Shown here in pieces: positions 23,907 to 34,219 of a DNA stretch of 64,000 nucleotides (the first letter of the stretch is position 1; the number at the start of each line of letters is the position of its first letter). Source of the stretch: Anaeramoeba flamelloides (lineage: Eukaryota > Metamonada > Anaeramoebidae); NCBI GenBank assembly GCA_027625915.1, contig JANTQA010000032.1, positions 5,146,001 to 5,210,000 on the forward strand. The letters run 5' to 3'. The notes beneath the pieces are model-generated. The model did not search any database. It was not told the origin of the DNA and saw only the letters and a list, made by a program, of their open reading frames with translations. The translations under genes were made by a program, and so were the position numbers.

Positions 23907-24260
23907 TTACTTTTTTAAAGTTTTTTTATAAATATTTTTCTTTTTTTCAAACCAAATGCCCAAATCCTTGATTTTCAATAAAGTATTTGATTTTAAGGTT
24001 GTATAAATATTTGGGTTCATTCCAAATTCTTGATTAATTTCATAAATTAATATTAACTTTTTTTCAATTTCTCGAAACGATCCTTCCATTATTAAAATTA
24101 AGTCATCTGCTAACATTTGAACAAAATGAACTTCTTTTAAAAAACGATTACTCATTTCTCTAAAGTTGATAAACAAGGGTTGCTTATCAAGTTTTAATCG
24201 TGTTCTTGAGTAAAGAATTACATTCTTGCCTTTGAAGAAAAAAAAAAAAGCTAAATAAGG
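23907..24260 (-). pseudogene. Reverse-transcriptase fragment, LINE-like
   Basis: The minus-strand frame contains HFVQMLADDLILIMEG, the catalytic (F/Y/L)ADD motif of reverse transcriptases, followed about 20 residues later by INQEFGMNPNIYTTLKSN. That resembles the GLxIN..KT motif of non-LTR elements. About 110 residues can be read; the rest of the domain, the endonuclease and the ends are not seen nearby. It is an isolated, decayed piece. An organellar or intron-type reverse transcriptase is the alternative. Confidence 0.55.
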
Positions 24261-24470
24261 TTTACTAGTCCCTTAAACAAAAAAATTTATTCATAAAAAA
24301 GATAAATGATAATTATATTATAAAAATTGGATGATATTGAATCACCTAAAGAATTATGATTTTTATTATTATTTTAATTTTATTATTCTTTTTTCCCTTT
24401 TAAATTGGAGGTAATCAATAAATAGTTTTGTTTATTAAAAATTCTAAATTTTAAAATAAGAAAAAAAAAT

Positions 24471-26875
24471 TTATTTTTTTATTTTTTTTTCTTTTTTTTC
24501 TTTTTTTTCATAACTATACCAAAGCTCACTAGCATCATCATCAGAAATTTTAACCCAACCATTTTCATCAATGTGATAAACCTTAACAGTACCACCTGAA
24601 TATGAATCTTTAAATGTGGCTGCACAAATAGCTCTTCTTCCAAGATCAAGGGCTTCTTCCTTTGACAAATCCCATCGATACCCTGCATCCAGAACACCAT
24701 AAGCAAATGGAGATCCACTTCCAACACTAAATAATGAATTTTTTAATCTTGAACCATCACTATCAATATAATATAATTGTGGGCCTCTTGTATCATATCC
24801 ACAAATCATTGATCCCTTTTGTAAGAATTTTTTTTTAGAATAATCGGTTAGAGAAAATCACCGATATGAGAATAATAATAACAAACCAATAAATTAGTGA
24901 ATAAATTATTTTTTCGCCACTATTTATGCTGGGATTAACACCTGTTTTTTTTTTTTATTTTTTTATTTTGTACTGAAATTACAAAAATATTTCTGAAAAT
25001 ATGAAAAAATACCGATAATCTACAAGTTTCAAATAATCCCAAAAAAAAAATTGATTCAAATTATTTTTTTTAATTTATTATTTAAAAATAGATTTTAAAA
25101 TCCGATAAACATTAAGGATTATCTAAAATAAAGCCATCGTGAGGGGTTTATAGTTCAAAACATTGTGGAAATATGACCTTTATCCTTTTAGATACAGAAG
25201 AACTATACACCCCTCATAGTGGCTTTATTTTAGATAATCCTTAAATAAAAAAAAAAAGTAGTAGTAATCGGATTCATTATTTAAATTTTGTTTTTTTGTC
25301 AAGCAGTTATCTCATTTTTTTGCGGTTGGCAAAGATAATTTCAGAAATATTTTTTAAATTTATTAAAACTCTTTTAATTAAGTGATTAAAATTCAAATTA
25401 CCGAACATCGACAGAACTATATTATAATCTCATTTTTTAACCAAAAAAAAATAAATGTATGGATTTCCCTATTAAAGAGAGGATCAGAAAGAAACATTCA
25501 ATTGATTCTAATTGTTTTCAAATTTAAGATTAAAGAACAAGGCTGTTTTAAAATTATTAATTCAATATGCGATTTTCAATTTTTTACATTGTTTAATTGC
25601 TTCAAAATAATGAAAAAAAAAAAAAATTTCGTAAAAATTCAAAGAAAGCATAAATTCGACAACTCTAAAAAGGAAAATCCTAAAATAAAACCTTTGTTTA
25701 ATAATATTAAAGAATTTATTGTTTTCTTTGATTTTTTAAACTTTTTTTGGAAAGATGTGCCAAAATTTTCTTTAATTTATTGTTCAACAAATAGTGAATT
25801 ATAATACAGACAAAAGATCCAAAAATAAAAAAAAAAAAAAAAAGGAGGAATTTTAAAAAAAAAATTTGAAGTATTCATTGAAAAACAATTATTAAGGATA
25901 AGACATTATTGTGTGCTTATTTTTAAAAAAGTAAAATGGAACTTCTGAATTCTTGCATTCTTTGTCAAGAGTGAAATGTTTGAAACTTTCAACAAAATTC
26001 ATAATAAAACAATATTGGATCAAAAGAAATATATAGAATATAACTGATTAAATAAAAGATGAAAGAAAATTGAAAACTTACAACACTTAACCCATAATTA
26101 CGATAGGAATACAAAATGTTGTTTAACAACTTTGATGCTGCAGCAACAGAAATTGTTTCGTTGTTTCTTAATTCATAAAGATTACAAATACGTCCTAAAT
26201 GAGCTAAAAAGAATTGACAATCAGCTGCTCCTCCAGCCAATGTACCTAACATATAACTATTAATTGGTACAACTTTTTGAACAGATTGAGAGGCTTTTTT
26301 TTTGAATTTTTATAAAAAAAAAAAAGAATAAAGTGAAAAAAATTAAAGGATTGTTTTCAGAAGAAAAGAAAAGAAAAGAAAAAATAAAAATAAAAAAGAA
26401 AACAAACCAATATATTGGCCAGAAGTTGCTCTTGAATCGACTGCAACAACTGTTCCTTTCTCGTAAATAAAAGCTAAAGTTGTTGTTCCTTTGAAACCCT
26501 TAATTAGTGCACGTTCTTTTCTTTCTTCTTTTTTTTGTTGATGGAACATTGGTTGGTTGTCATTTTCATAGAGATCTTTTTCAAGACCTATAATTGATTG
26601 TGCAAATTCAAAAGGCTAATTTTTAGAGACAATATTATATTAAAAGAATATATTTTGGGTTTGTTTAGGGTATTGTTTTTTATTTTTTTTGATTATTTTG
26701 TTTATTTGTTTTGAGAAAAAAAAAAAAAATTTGTTCTTCTTGTAAAGTGGTTTATTTTTTTTACTTTTTCAATATTAGGTAGCATTAACTGGTTTGTTGA
26801 AAAGTTTGTTTCAAATGAAAAATCTTCAACAGTTGATTTTAATTCATTGTCAAGAACTGAACCAAGAGTAAACAT
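24471..26875 (-). CDS. PSMB5: 20S proteasome subunit beta type-5, 291 aa, four exons
   Basis: Minus-strand exons are 26875-26765, 26615-26408, 26293-26082 and 24815-24471. All junctions are GT-AG and in phase (876 nt). The product is the chymotrypsin-like catalytic subunit of the 20S core, processed autocatalytically before the Thr of [14 protein letters not shown]. The propeptide is about 82 residues. Conserved active-site residues are visible: Thr1, Asp17 and Arg19 in [11 protein letters not shown], and the Lys33 position in [14 protein letters not shown]. Beta-5 hallmarks [14 protein letters not shown] and [17 protein letters not shown] follow, then [16 protein letters not shown]. The mature part otherwise has the family's usual length. 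The C-terminus carries an unusual Lys/Glu tail ([11 protein letters not shown]). Intron 3 (1266 nt) contains a MITE and an unexplained plus-strand frame. The start ATG 26875 is the first in the exon that fits. Confidence 0.95.
25112..25244. mobile_element. 133-bp MITE with TTAA ends, family T3, in PSMB5 intron 3
   Basis: Arms of 45 bases (25112-25156 and 25200-25244) match as inverted repeats at about 41 of 45 positions. They start TTAAGGATTATCTAAAATAA. TTAA is present at both ends. A related, longer element ends at 57771 (TTTATTTTAGATAGTCCTTA) and shares the internal AGAAGAACTATA block. Confidence 0.7.
25382..25804 (+). other. Unexplained 140-codon open frame, antisense in PSMB5 intron 3
   Basis: The plus-strand frame is open for 423 bases and begins without an ATG (GTG at 25382). 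It has no recognised domain and is Lys, Phe, Ile and Asn-rich, as expected from AT-rich DNA, but its length is notable for this composition. It lies opposite the proteasome gene. It could be a chance frame or a relic of a mobile element. Confidence 0.2.
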
Positions 26876-27289
26876 TATTAAAATAATTTGGAAATAAAAA
26901 ATAATTAAGAGAAAAAATAATTTTAAAAGAAACAAAATTTTTATTACTTAAAATGAAATAACACTAAAGAAATCAGATTTAGAATCATTGGATATGACTT
27001 TATAGTTTTAGAATGTTTTGAGCTGGGTAAATGATTAATTAATAAAAATTCATTTTAATTTGGCTTTTTGGAATTATTTAGAGGAATATAAAGTTTTGAG
27101 AATAATTAATAAAATAGAGAACTGATTTTTAACTTTTCCTGATTCTAAGACATTCAAAAAAATGAGTAAAGTACTATTGTTTGATATCAATAGAGGACTT
27201 TGTTTATAAATACGAAAATGTGAGGGTTTTTTAGTTAAATCTTTAAAGGTAAAATAATGTTACAAAGATATCTTCTATTTTTTATTGTA

Positions 27290-28508
27290 TTAAGGGACTA
27301 GTAACTCTAATTTATTTTTTTTCCCAAAGGTAATAGAGTAATTATTTACATAAGGATACAATTAAACCCGATACGCAACTTTACTTGGACACTTTTGAGA
27401 AATGAATAATCATTTTTCAAAGATTTCATTTTTCCAATGAAATTTTCAGTCAAAAAGATCGAGATCCTTTTTTGTTGAGTTTTTGGATCAAAAAGAAAAA
27501 AAAAAATTACTAAAAATTTAATTTTGAAGAAATCTCACTTTTAGTAATTTCTGAGACTCTTTATGAACAAGTAACGTTGAAAATTTAATCTTATTTTAAA
27601 AATACAATAAAAATAAATGAAATATTGTATCCTTAAAGATCTAAAAAATTTGAACATTTATTTTCCTACACAATTATTTATTCAATTTCTTGGAATTTTA
27701 TAAGACTTGTCAATATACTTTTTCAAATATCAAGAGTATAAACAAGAAACTGTTTCTATTAAAATCAGTTATTTGATAATATCTAATAATTGTTTTTTTT
27801 ATTAGAAATATGCATTTGAATTCGTTTTATTTGTTGAAAAATCTTTAAAAAATTGAGAAATAATTGTAAAGTCTATTTGATAAATTTAATCATTGGGTTG
27901 TTAATGAACCACTTAAATAATTAAGTTTGGGTTATTAATTATTTATTAAAAATAATCAAATTAAAAAAGTATTTCTTTAGATTATAAGTTGAATTTTGCT
28001 GGTTTTAAAAAAGTATTTCGTGAGAATTTTTAATTCGATTCTTTGGTTCTTTTTCTCCGATTTTTTAATTCAATCCCTAGAAAAAATAGATTTGGTCTGT
28101 TTTTTGTTCAAAAAATTAGATTTTTTACAAGTTTAAAATAATTATTGTATTTTTTTTGAGATTAAGTAGATTTTTTAAACTTGGTTTATTATAGAACTTA
28201 GTCGTTTCATTTTTAAAGTGTATTTTTGTTCACTTCCTTTATAGGTAATAAGATTTCAATCTTCTTTCAAAGAAAATATTTATTTTTAAATAATTCAGAA
28301 ATATGTTCGATTTGGAACTTTTCTAAAATGAGAGATCAATCGAACTTTTAAAAACAATAATTCATTTCTGAAAATAGCATTAAAAGTAATTTTTGTTTTG
28401 TAGTTATCAGATTTTTACTCTGTTTTTCAATTTCAAGATATGGTAAAATTTTTTTTAATTTGTTAGTAAATTTACTTGAAGATTTTTTTTAGTCTACTAG
28501 TACCTTAA
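27290..28508 (+). mobile_element. 1.2-kb TTAA-ended element, family T1, best copy
   Basis: The left end is TTAAGGGACTAGTAACTC and the right end, read on the opposite strand, is TTAAGGTACTAGTAGAC, giving a short inverted terminal repeat with TTAA at both extremes. The interior is aligned by eye to 49270-50524 and 55800-57055 (same strand). It also matches 21380-22060, 30345-31450 and 46199-46560 (opposite strand) and 35700-36250 (fragment). No long frame is conserved, so the family is non-autonomous. It fills most of the PSMB5-to-Nup93 gap. Confidence 0.65.
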
Positions 28509-29067
28509 AGCTTTAAATAAATTCGAAAGAAATTGGATTACTCATACACTAAAAGTTCAATATTTTTATGTGTATATTAGTTTGTCATTTGTACTCTTAC
28601 ACTTTGACTTCTAATGAAAATCCTAAAGATTAAAAATAGACAAGAAACCAAAAAAGGTAAGAAGTGTAATCTATATTGGTACATAAAAATTGAAAACTTT
28701 AAGTTTCTTTTTTTGACTTGAAGGTTTCAAAACAAGATTACTTGGTATTGAATTAAACTTATTTTCTTAAGATATCTCTTTTTTATTGCTTCAACTTTAT
28801 ATTCAAGGTTCACTACTGTTCGAAAAGAGAAAGATATAATAGAATAATAAGAAGAAGGAGATATCTTTTATAACCTTTCAATATAAAAAGAAAGGAATTC
28901 TAATTCATCAGTATTAATAGATCCTAATGAAGCAACAATCGTTATAGATCTAGAATGCACTGTAGATCTATTGTTCTTAAATAAGTGTATTTTTTAATTT
29001 TTTTACGATTACCAAAATAAGTTTTACAAATGATTCTCCTGTATTTTCAAGACTTAATTGACTTCCA

Positions 29068-29110
29068 TACTGGTATTTGAATTATAAAGGGGAAAAAATA
29101 TTTACTTCCT
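29068..29110. repeat. Single end of the ACTGGTATTTGAA family
   Basis: TACTGGTATTTGAATTATAA recurs at 43704 and 46711, where it is one arm of an inverted-repeat element. Only one arm is recognised here. Confidence 0.4.
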
Positions 29111-29397
29111 TACCATTTTTTCTTTTTATTAATAGAGTACTCAAAGAGGTGGTGTTATAGTTGTTACACTCTATTTGATTATCAAATTTTAATTCAATTT
29201 CCTTTGTTTCCAAGAGTAAACTGGATTTCAACAAGATCAACACATAAAATTATACCGAAATTAACTAGTTGAAGGTATATTGAATGGTATTTTACAACTT
29301 AAAAGATCATCGGCTTTGATTTTAATAAATTCAAAATGCTTTTTTTTTTCATTTTTTTTAATTTTGGTTTACTTATTTTAATTCTTCTCAAAAACAA

Positions 29398-29924
29398 ATG
29401 GATTATTTAGACAGGTTGTCAACACTTACCAAATTAAGCAATAACCTTTCGAATAAATATACACCCTCAAAACCAAAAAGTAATTTTGATCTTTTTCTTT
29501 TTCTTTCAATTTTTTTTATATTGATTCCTTAATTTGTTAAAAATCAATCTCTTATTTGAACCACCAAAAACCATTTTCATAAGAAAATAATTTCCAAGGT
29601 ACTCAAACAAAAGAAAAAACAAATTTACAATATTTTGAGCAACAAGGTATTGACGTTCGAAGATTTGAAAATTCTTTAAAAAATCTTAACGAACTTTCGA
29701 ATAGCACATACGAAGTCGAAGAGCAACTGTCATTGGAAGATCGAATCTTAGAAAAATACAAAGAAGTAACCTCCCTAACAATCAGAAGGCAAACCCAAAA
29801 AGCCGCACATACCTGGTCTCGAAGATCTGTACATTCAATGATCGACGATTGGCAAAATATTAGAGAAAATATCCTCAATACCAAAATGGGCTATGTTAAC
29901 GTAAACTCTTCATTAAAAGACTAA
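29398..29924 (+). CDS. Short protein matching the N-terminal region of nucleoporin Nup93/Nic96, 135 aa
   Basis: Exons are 29398-29479 and 29599-29924, with intron GTAATT...CCAAG (119 nt) in phase. The product starts MDYLDRLSTLTKLSNNL and ends VNSSLKD. Residues 38-130 align by eye with human Nup93 from about residue 77. GIDVRRFENSLKNL matches GLDISHISQRLESL, and MIDDWQNIRENILNT matches MLVEWEQVKQRILHT, with similar spacing between. In Nup93/Nic96 this region docks the Nup62-type channel nucleoporins at the nuclear pore. Full-length family members have about 800 residues; here the frame stops right after the docking helix. A GTAAAC donor-like site lies just before the stop (after GYVN), so further exons are possible, but none was seen before the next gene at 34220. 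Either a truncated paralog, a split gene or an unfinished model. Confidence 0.6.
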
Positions 29925-29998
29925 TGTAAATAAACACAAAAAGTTCTTTATTGAATTAAAGAATGTTTAAAAAAGATAATAATTTATTAATGACGAAG

Positions 29999-30000
<2 letters not shown>

Positions 30001-30035
<35 letters not shown>
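30001..30035. repeat. 35-base T tract
   Basis: An uninterrupted run of T immediately precedes the protein-like relic at 30036-30305. It could be the complement of a retroposed poly-A tail or simple slippage. A similar tract lies at about 48318-48352, downstream of the MOB gene. Confidence 0.8.
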
Positions 30036-30036
<1 letters not shown>

Positions 30037-30305
30037 GGAAGAATTAAAAAGAAAGCTTTTCTTCTTGGGAAAGTAGATAGAAATGAGCAAAGGCAACTTA
30101 AAAGACCAATAACATTTTTTTTCCTGAATAACCAAAAACAATCCTGTTTTCTTTAATTGTAACGCTCGTCTTTTCAACAAAATTAACACTACCCAAGATC
30201 CTGGAAGAAAAAAAAATAATGACCATTTATACGAGAAGATGGCGGTTTGAAAGTCCAGCCATATTAACTCACAGTATAAACGTTCACCAAAAATACACCC
30301 CATAA
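30036..30305 (+). pseudogene. Protein-like relic, unidentified
   Basis: The segment is richer in GC than its surroundings and reads as protein-like pieces in more than one plus-strand frame: FLLGKVDRNEQRQLKRP, then RLFNKINTTQDPGRKKNNDH, then HINSQYKRSPKIHPIMD. The pieces are interrupted and cannot be joined as introns with certainty. They lie 100 bases after the Nup93-like gene but show no resemblance to the rest of Nup93. A decayed transposon gene or processed pseudogene is likely. A minus-strand reading is also open, but its start is poly-T derived. Confidence 0.3.
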
Positions 30306-30344
30306 TGGATTAACAACCTCGATCCTAAGGCCAGAATTTTCTCT

Positions 30345-31450
30345 TAGGGGACCAGTAAACTAAAAAAAATCTTTTCGTAAATTTAATAGCAAATTGACAA
30401 AAATTTACATCTTGAAATTGAAAAACAAAGTAAAAATCTGATTACTAAAAAAGAGTAAACTTACTTAAAATGCTATTTTCAGAAATGAATTATTGTTTTT
30501 AAAAGTTTGATCAATTTTTCTGATTTTTGAAAAGTTCAAAATTCAACATATTACCCTCTCTTTAATGGAAAAAAAAAAAAAAAAAGAGAACTGGTTGGGG
30601 ATAGTGGCAACACAGCCCAGTGTACAATCTGAAGGTCGGGGTTCTTTTCCCTTAACCTTTATTTCATATTGTTTACCATTTTCTCAAATAGCCACCAAGG
30701 TGTAATTTTAATTAAAAATCGGGCTTATGCTTCTTAGAACCACTAATTCTTAGAGGAAATCGTTTGACCGAATTGAATCTTTTTGACTATTATAAAACTG
30801 AACGAAATTGGAACAAAATCCCTCTCAATTTATGGAGCGGATCCGGTTTTTGGGAGAAATGACCAGCTCTCACTTGGTTCAAAAATATCTCTAATTCAAA
30901 TTAGGGATTCGGGTAAACAGGTGGACTTTTAGTACCCACTCTTTAATGTAAAAAAAAAAAAAATTCAACATATTTCTGAATTATTTAAAAAAAATATTGT
31001 ATTTGGAAGAAATATGAAATCTTTATATCTGTGAAGGAAGTGTACAAAAATAAAATTTAAAAATAAAATCACTCAGTTCTTAAATAACTCAGTTTAAAAA
31101 ATCTACTTAATCTCAAAAAAAAATTACAATAATTATTTTAAACTTTCAAAAAAAATAAAATTTTTTGATTCAAAGAATAGTTCAAATCAATTTTTTCTTT
31201 TACTGAATAAAAAAATCAGAGAAAAAAACCAAACAATCAAATTAAAAATTCTCACAAAATATTTTTCTAAAACATGTAAAATTCAACTTTTAATCGAAAG
31301 TAACATTTTTTAAATTTAATTATTGATAATCAATAATTAATAACTCAATCTTAATCTCTTCTGGTGAGTTATTAATGACACAAAGATTAAATGTATAACT
31401 AGACTTTATAAATATTTCTAAATTATTTAAAGATTTTCACACAAATTAAA
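30345..31450 (-). mobile_element. TTAA-type family T1 copy, reverse, split by a SINE
   Basis: It starts TTAGGGGACCAGTAAACTAA and continues with blocks shared with the 27.3-28.5-kb copy on the other strand, such as the GAAATGAATTATTGTTTTTA block and ATTTAAAGATTTTCACACAA. At 30553-30962 a SINE interrupts it. The far end (about 31450) is truncated compared with the best copy. Confidence 0.55.
30553..30962 (+). mobile_element. tRNA-derived SINE with 12-bp target duplication
   Basis: The insert is flanked by ATTCAACATATT on both sides (30541-30552 and 30963-30974) and interrupts a T1 element. A tRNA-like head at about 30591-30657 has a B-box-like GGTTCTTTTCC (30640-30650), an A-box-like TAGTGGCAACACAG (30602-30615), and ends GGTTGGGG/CTTAACC that could pair as an acceptor stem. 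The 3' end is CCCACTCTTTAATGT plus a 13-A tail. The 5' part, CCCTCTCTTTAATGG plus 17 A, repeats that 3' end, so the insert looks like a truncated unit followed by a full unit. RNA polymerase III transcription is inferred from the boxes. The parent LINE is not identified. Confidence 0.7.
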
Positions 31451-31794
31451 CAAATTATAAAAAAAGAAAATTGTAAAAAATGTGATTATTGTACTCATTA
31501 TTATGAAAATATAAACCATTTTATTTGGTATCGTGAAAGGTATAAATTTATCAGAATAAAGTAGAAAAAAAAATTATCAAAAATTCTAGATAAGAAATTA
31601 TTCGAAAAAGTTATCCTCGAAAAAATACACAGAAACTCTTCAACGTGACTAATCAAAATTATGAAATTTACTGCGCTTGTCGGGAATTTTTTATCAAAGC
31701 TCTTATCGTTTGAAAACTTAAGAAAATAAAGAAAAAATAATAAAAATTAAGTGAAAACAAAAAATCTTTTAAATAATAAAAAATATATAAATTT

Positions 31795-31960
31795 GGGCAC
31801 CTAGTGCCCCCACTCTGAGAGTCGTGGAATACCAATTATTAATCACAGAATGTGGAATTTTTATCTATAATCGATAAACTTTCTATTGGGTTTTTGCCCC
31901 TCCTGTGTATTCAGGATGTGGATAGTTTCTATTTGGTTATGAAAATGATAAATTTATTAT
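31795..31960 (+). repeat. Dispersed repeat B, copy 1
   Basis: This block contains TTTATCTATAATCGATAAAC, GGGTTTTTGCCCCTCCTGTG and TGAAAATGATAAATTTATTA. The same blocks occur on the opposite strand at 47330-47620, where a foldback element sits inside them. The copy runs into a TA microsatellite (31957-31983). Confidence 0.55.
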
Positions 31961-32888
31961 TATATATATATATATATATATATTATTTTTCTTCTTCTCT
32001 TTTTTTTTATTTGATGGTTTTACTTTAATTACTCATTTCTATAAAAAAATAAAAACAAATAAAACAAATTCAAATAAATAAATCTAATAAAAAAAAAGAA
32101 TAGATATTTTGAAATAAATGGTTTTAATACAAACAATTCATCATTTATGCTCTGAATATTTGAAAAAGAGTAACACCTAAATTTTGAAAGGAGAAATCTC
32201 ATTTTTCATTTTTTGGCTTCGTAATTAATTAAAAAAAAAATTAAAACGAAATTTTTAAAATTGATTTTTTTTATATTATGATTTATCTTTCAAAATTTCC
32301 TTTTCTGAGTTGGAATGGAACCGACTCTTAGCTTTTTTTTTTTTTTTTTATCGTGTTTGGAATGGGTTGGAAGAATAATAAAAAAACATCAGAGGAAAAA
32401 AATAAAGTTTTTCAGGAATCGATCTTAAGTAAATTGAACTTGTTCAAATTTTACCCCTTAACAAATAATACTTAACTGAATGAACTGAAAACAACAAATA
32501 CGATTTGAAGTTGAAGGAAGTAAATGAAATCAATAGTTCAGTAAAATATGTCTCTTGGGTACTTTGGTTTTGAGCATACTACTAAGTTGATATCTTGTAA
32601 TAAAATTTCAGAAAACAAGATTTTTGAAAAATGGAAAAATATATAAAAAATAAAAAAATCTAAACAACAGAAAGAAAATTTATGAATACAATTTTTATAC
32701 TTGAAAAAAGAGTACTTTTAAGATTCACCTTATCTTGAAAGTTCTTATTTATAAATTAATCAAGTGAACAATTCGATTGTGTCAAATGTTGTTAAAATAT
32801 TTAGAACTATTTATGAAAAAAAAGTAGGGTAATCCTGAAATTTTAATATATCGGGAAACGAACCACCAACCCAGACATGTGATTCATA

Positions 32889-33372
32889 CAGCGGTGTAAA
32901 TAATCCGTTCAGAAAACCTTTAACCCATTACTAAAATTTAACTCGTGTTTTTTTTTTTTTTTTTCATACTTGGGTATTGGAAGACCAGAAATCACTTATA
33001 GATTCTTGGTTCAGATACAAATTTACTTTAGAGGTTTAATCTTTGATTAATCGAAATGGCTAAATTATATTAAATGTATTTGTTTCCGAAATTTCAACAT
33101 ATTATCAAAATTTGTGAGATTAAATGATTTTTTTATAAAAATTCAAAAAATGAAATTATACTCATTTTTTTGTAAAAAAATTACATTTTAATCTTCCAGT
33201 ATCTTCATAATTCTTTTTTAAATTTTATTTTATGAACCCTATTTCTTGTTATATATACTATTGTCTTCCCATTGATTTGTTTCTTTTATTTCCACAGTCA
33301 GCCAATCTTTTTTGGGTGAGTTAAATTTTAGTAATGGGTTAAAATAAAAAACACGGGTTAATTTCACAACTG
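32889..33372. mobile_element. 484-bp MITE, CAG...CTG ends and TA target duplication
   Basis: The left end CAGCGGTGTAAATAA and the right end (opposite strand) CAGTTGTGAAATTAA open arms of about 58 bases, which share TAACCCATTACTAAAATTTA exactly. TA flanks both ends (32887-32888 and 33373-33374). This is the signature of a Tc1/mariner-mobilised miniature element. No coding frame lies inside. Confidence 0.7.
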
Positions 33373-34219
33373 TATAAAAAATTTTTTTTTCAAAGAAGTT
33401 TTTACTTTTTTTTCATTATTTTTTTACTCTGTATTAGCTCAGAAAACTAAATTGAGTTTAAAATATTTCTAATGAATGTAATTAAAAAATTCTTTTTACA
33501 ACTCTTTGATTTGGGAGTCACAAATTTAGTCACTTCAAAACTCTCTTTCTAACAGATTAAGAGCTCTTGAGCACTTAACCCTTACCAACAAATCCTAATC
33601 TCTATTTTATTTCTTGCTATTTTCTTTCTCCTTTTTCATATCTTTGTTCAAAAATAATTTTTTTTTTTTCATTATATACATCAAAAACCATCCTTTGATT
33701 TTTAATCTTAGTTACATTATAACTCAGGATTAAAAACTCAAAAAAAAATTAAATTTTTTTACAAACAGAAGGTTATTTTGTTGGATCAACTCTCTTCAAT
33801 CATTAAAAAAAAAATATTTTTCAGAAAAAATCAATCCTTGTTTCTTTGGGAATTGTAGAGAAAAAATTATTTGAATGTTAAAAAATACTTGCAAGAAATC
33901 AAATGGATTTGTTGTTTTACTAAATTGGTTCTACTAAGCGTTGACAAAGGGGGGTGTCCAACACTAATACCTACAACCTTATTTTTTGCTTAATAAAACC
34001 TTACAAAAAAGTTCGAAAAATTCTCTAAACAACAAAAAATCTCCTGACATTTCACTTTGACACACTTCTCCTTTTTAAAAGTGATGTAAAGTATTTGAAA
34101 GGTTTGTAAATTGTCTGAAAGTTTTAAAGTCTTGAAAAGCATGATTGAAGTCATGATTTTTTTTGTTGTGAAATATTTCAGACGATTTTCATTTTTTGAT
34201 TATTATATTATACATTAAA

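Noticed and set aside
29603-29884. 93-codon minus-strand frame
   Set aside because: Antisense to the Nup93-like exon, which has the better homology.
30591-30657. Functional tRNA gene
   Set aside because: The anticodon stem does not pair and the sequence continues into a SINE body with target duplications.
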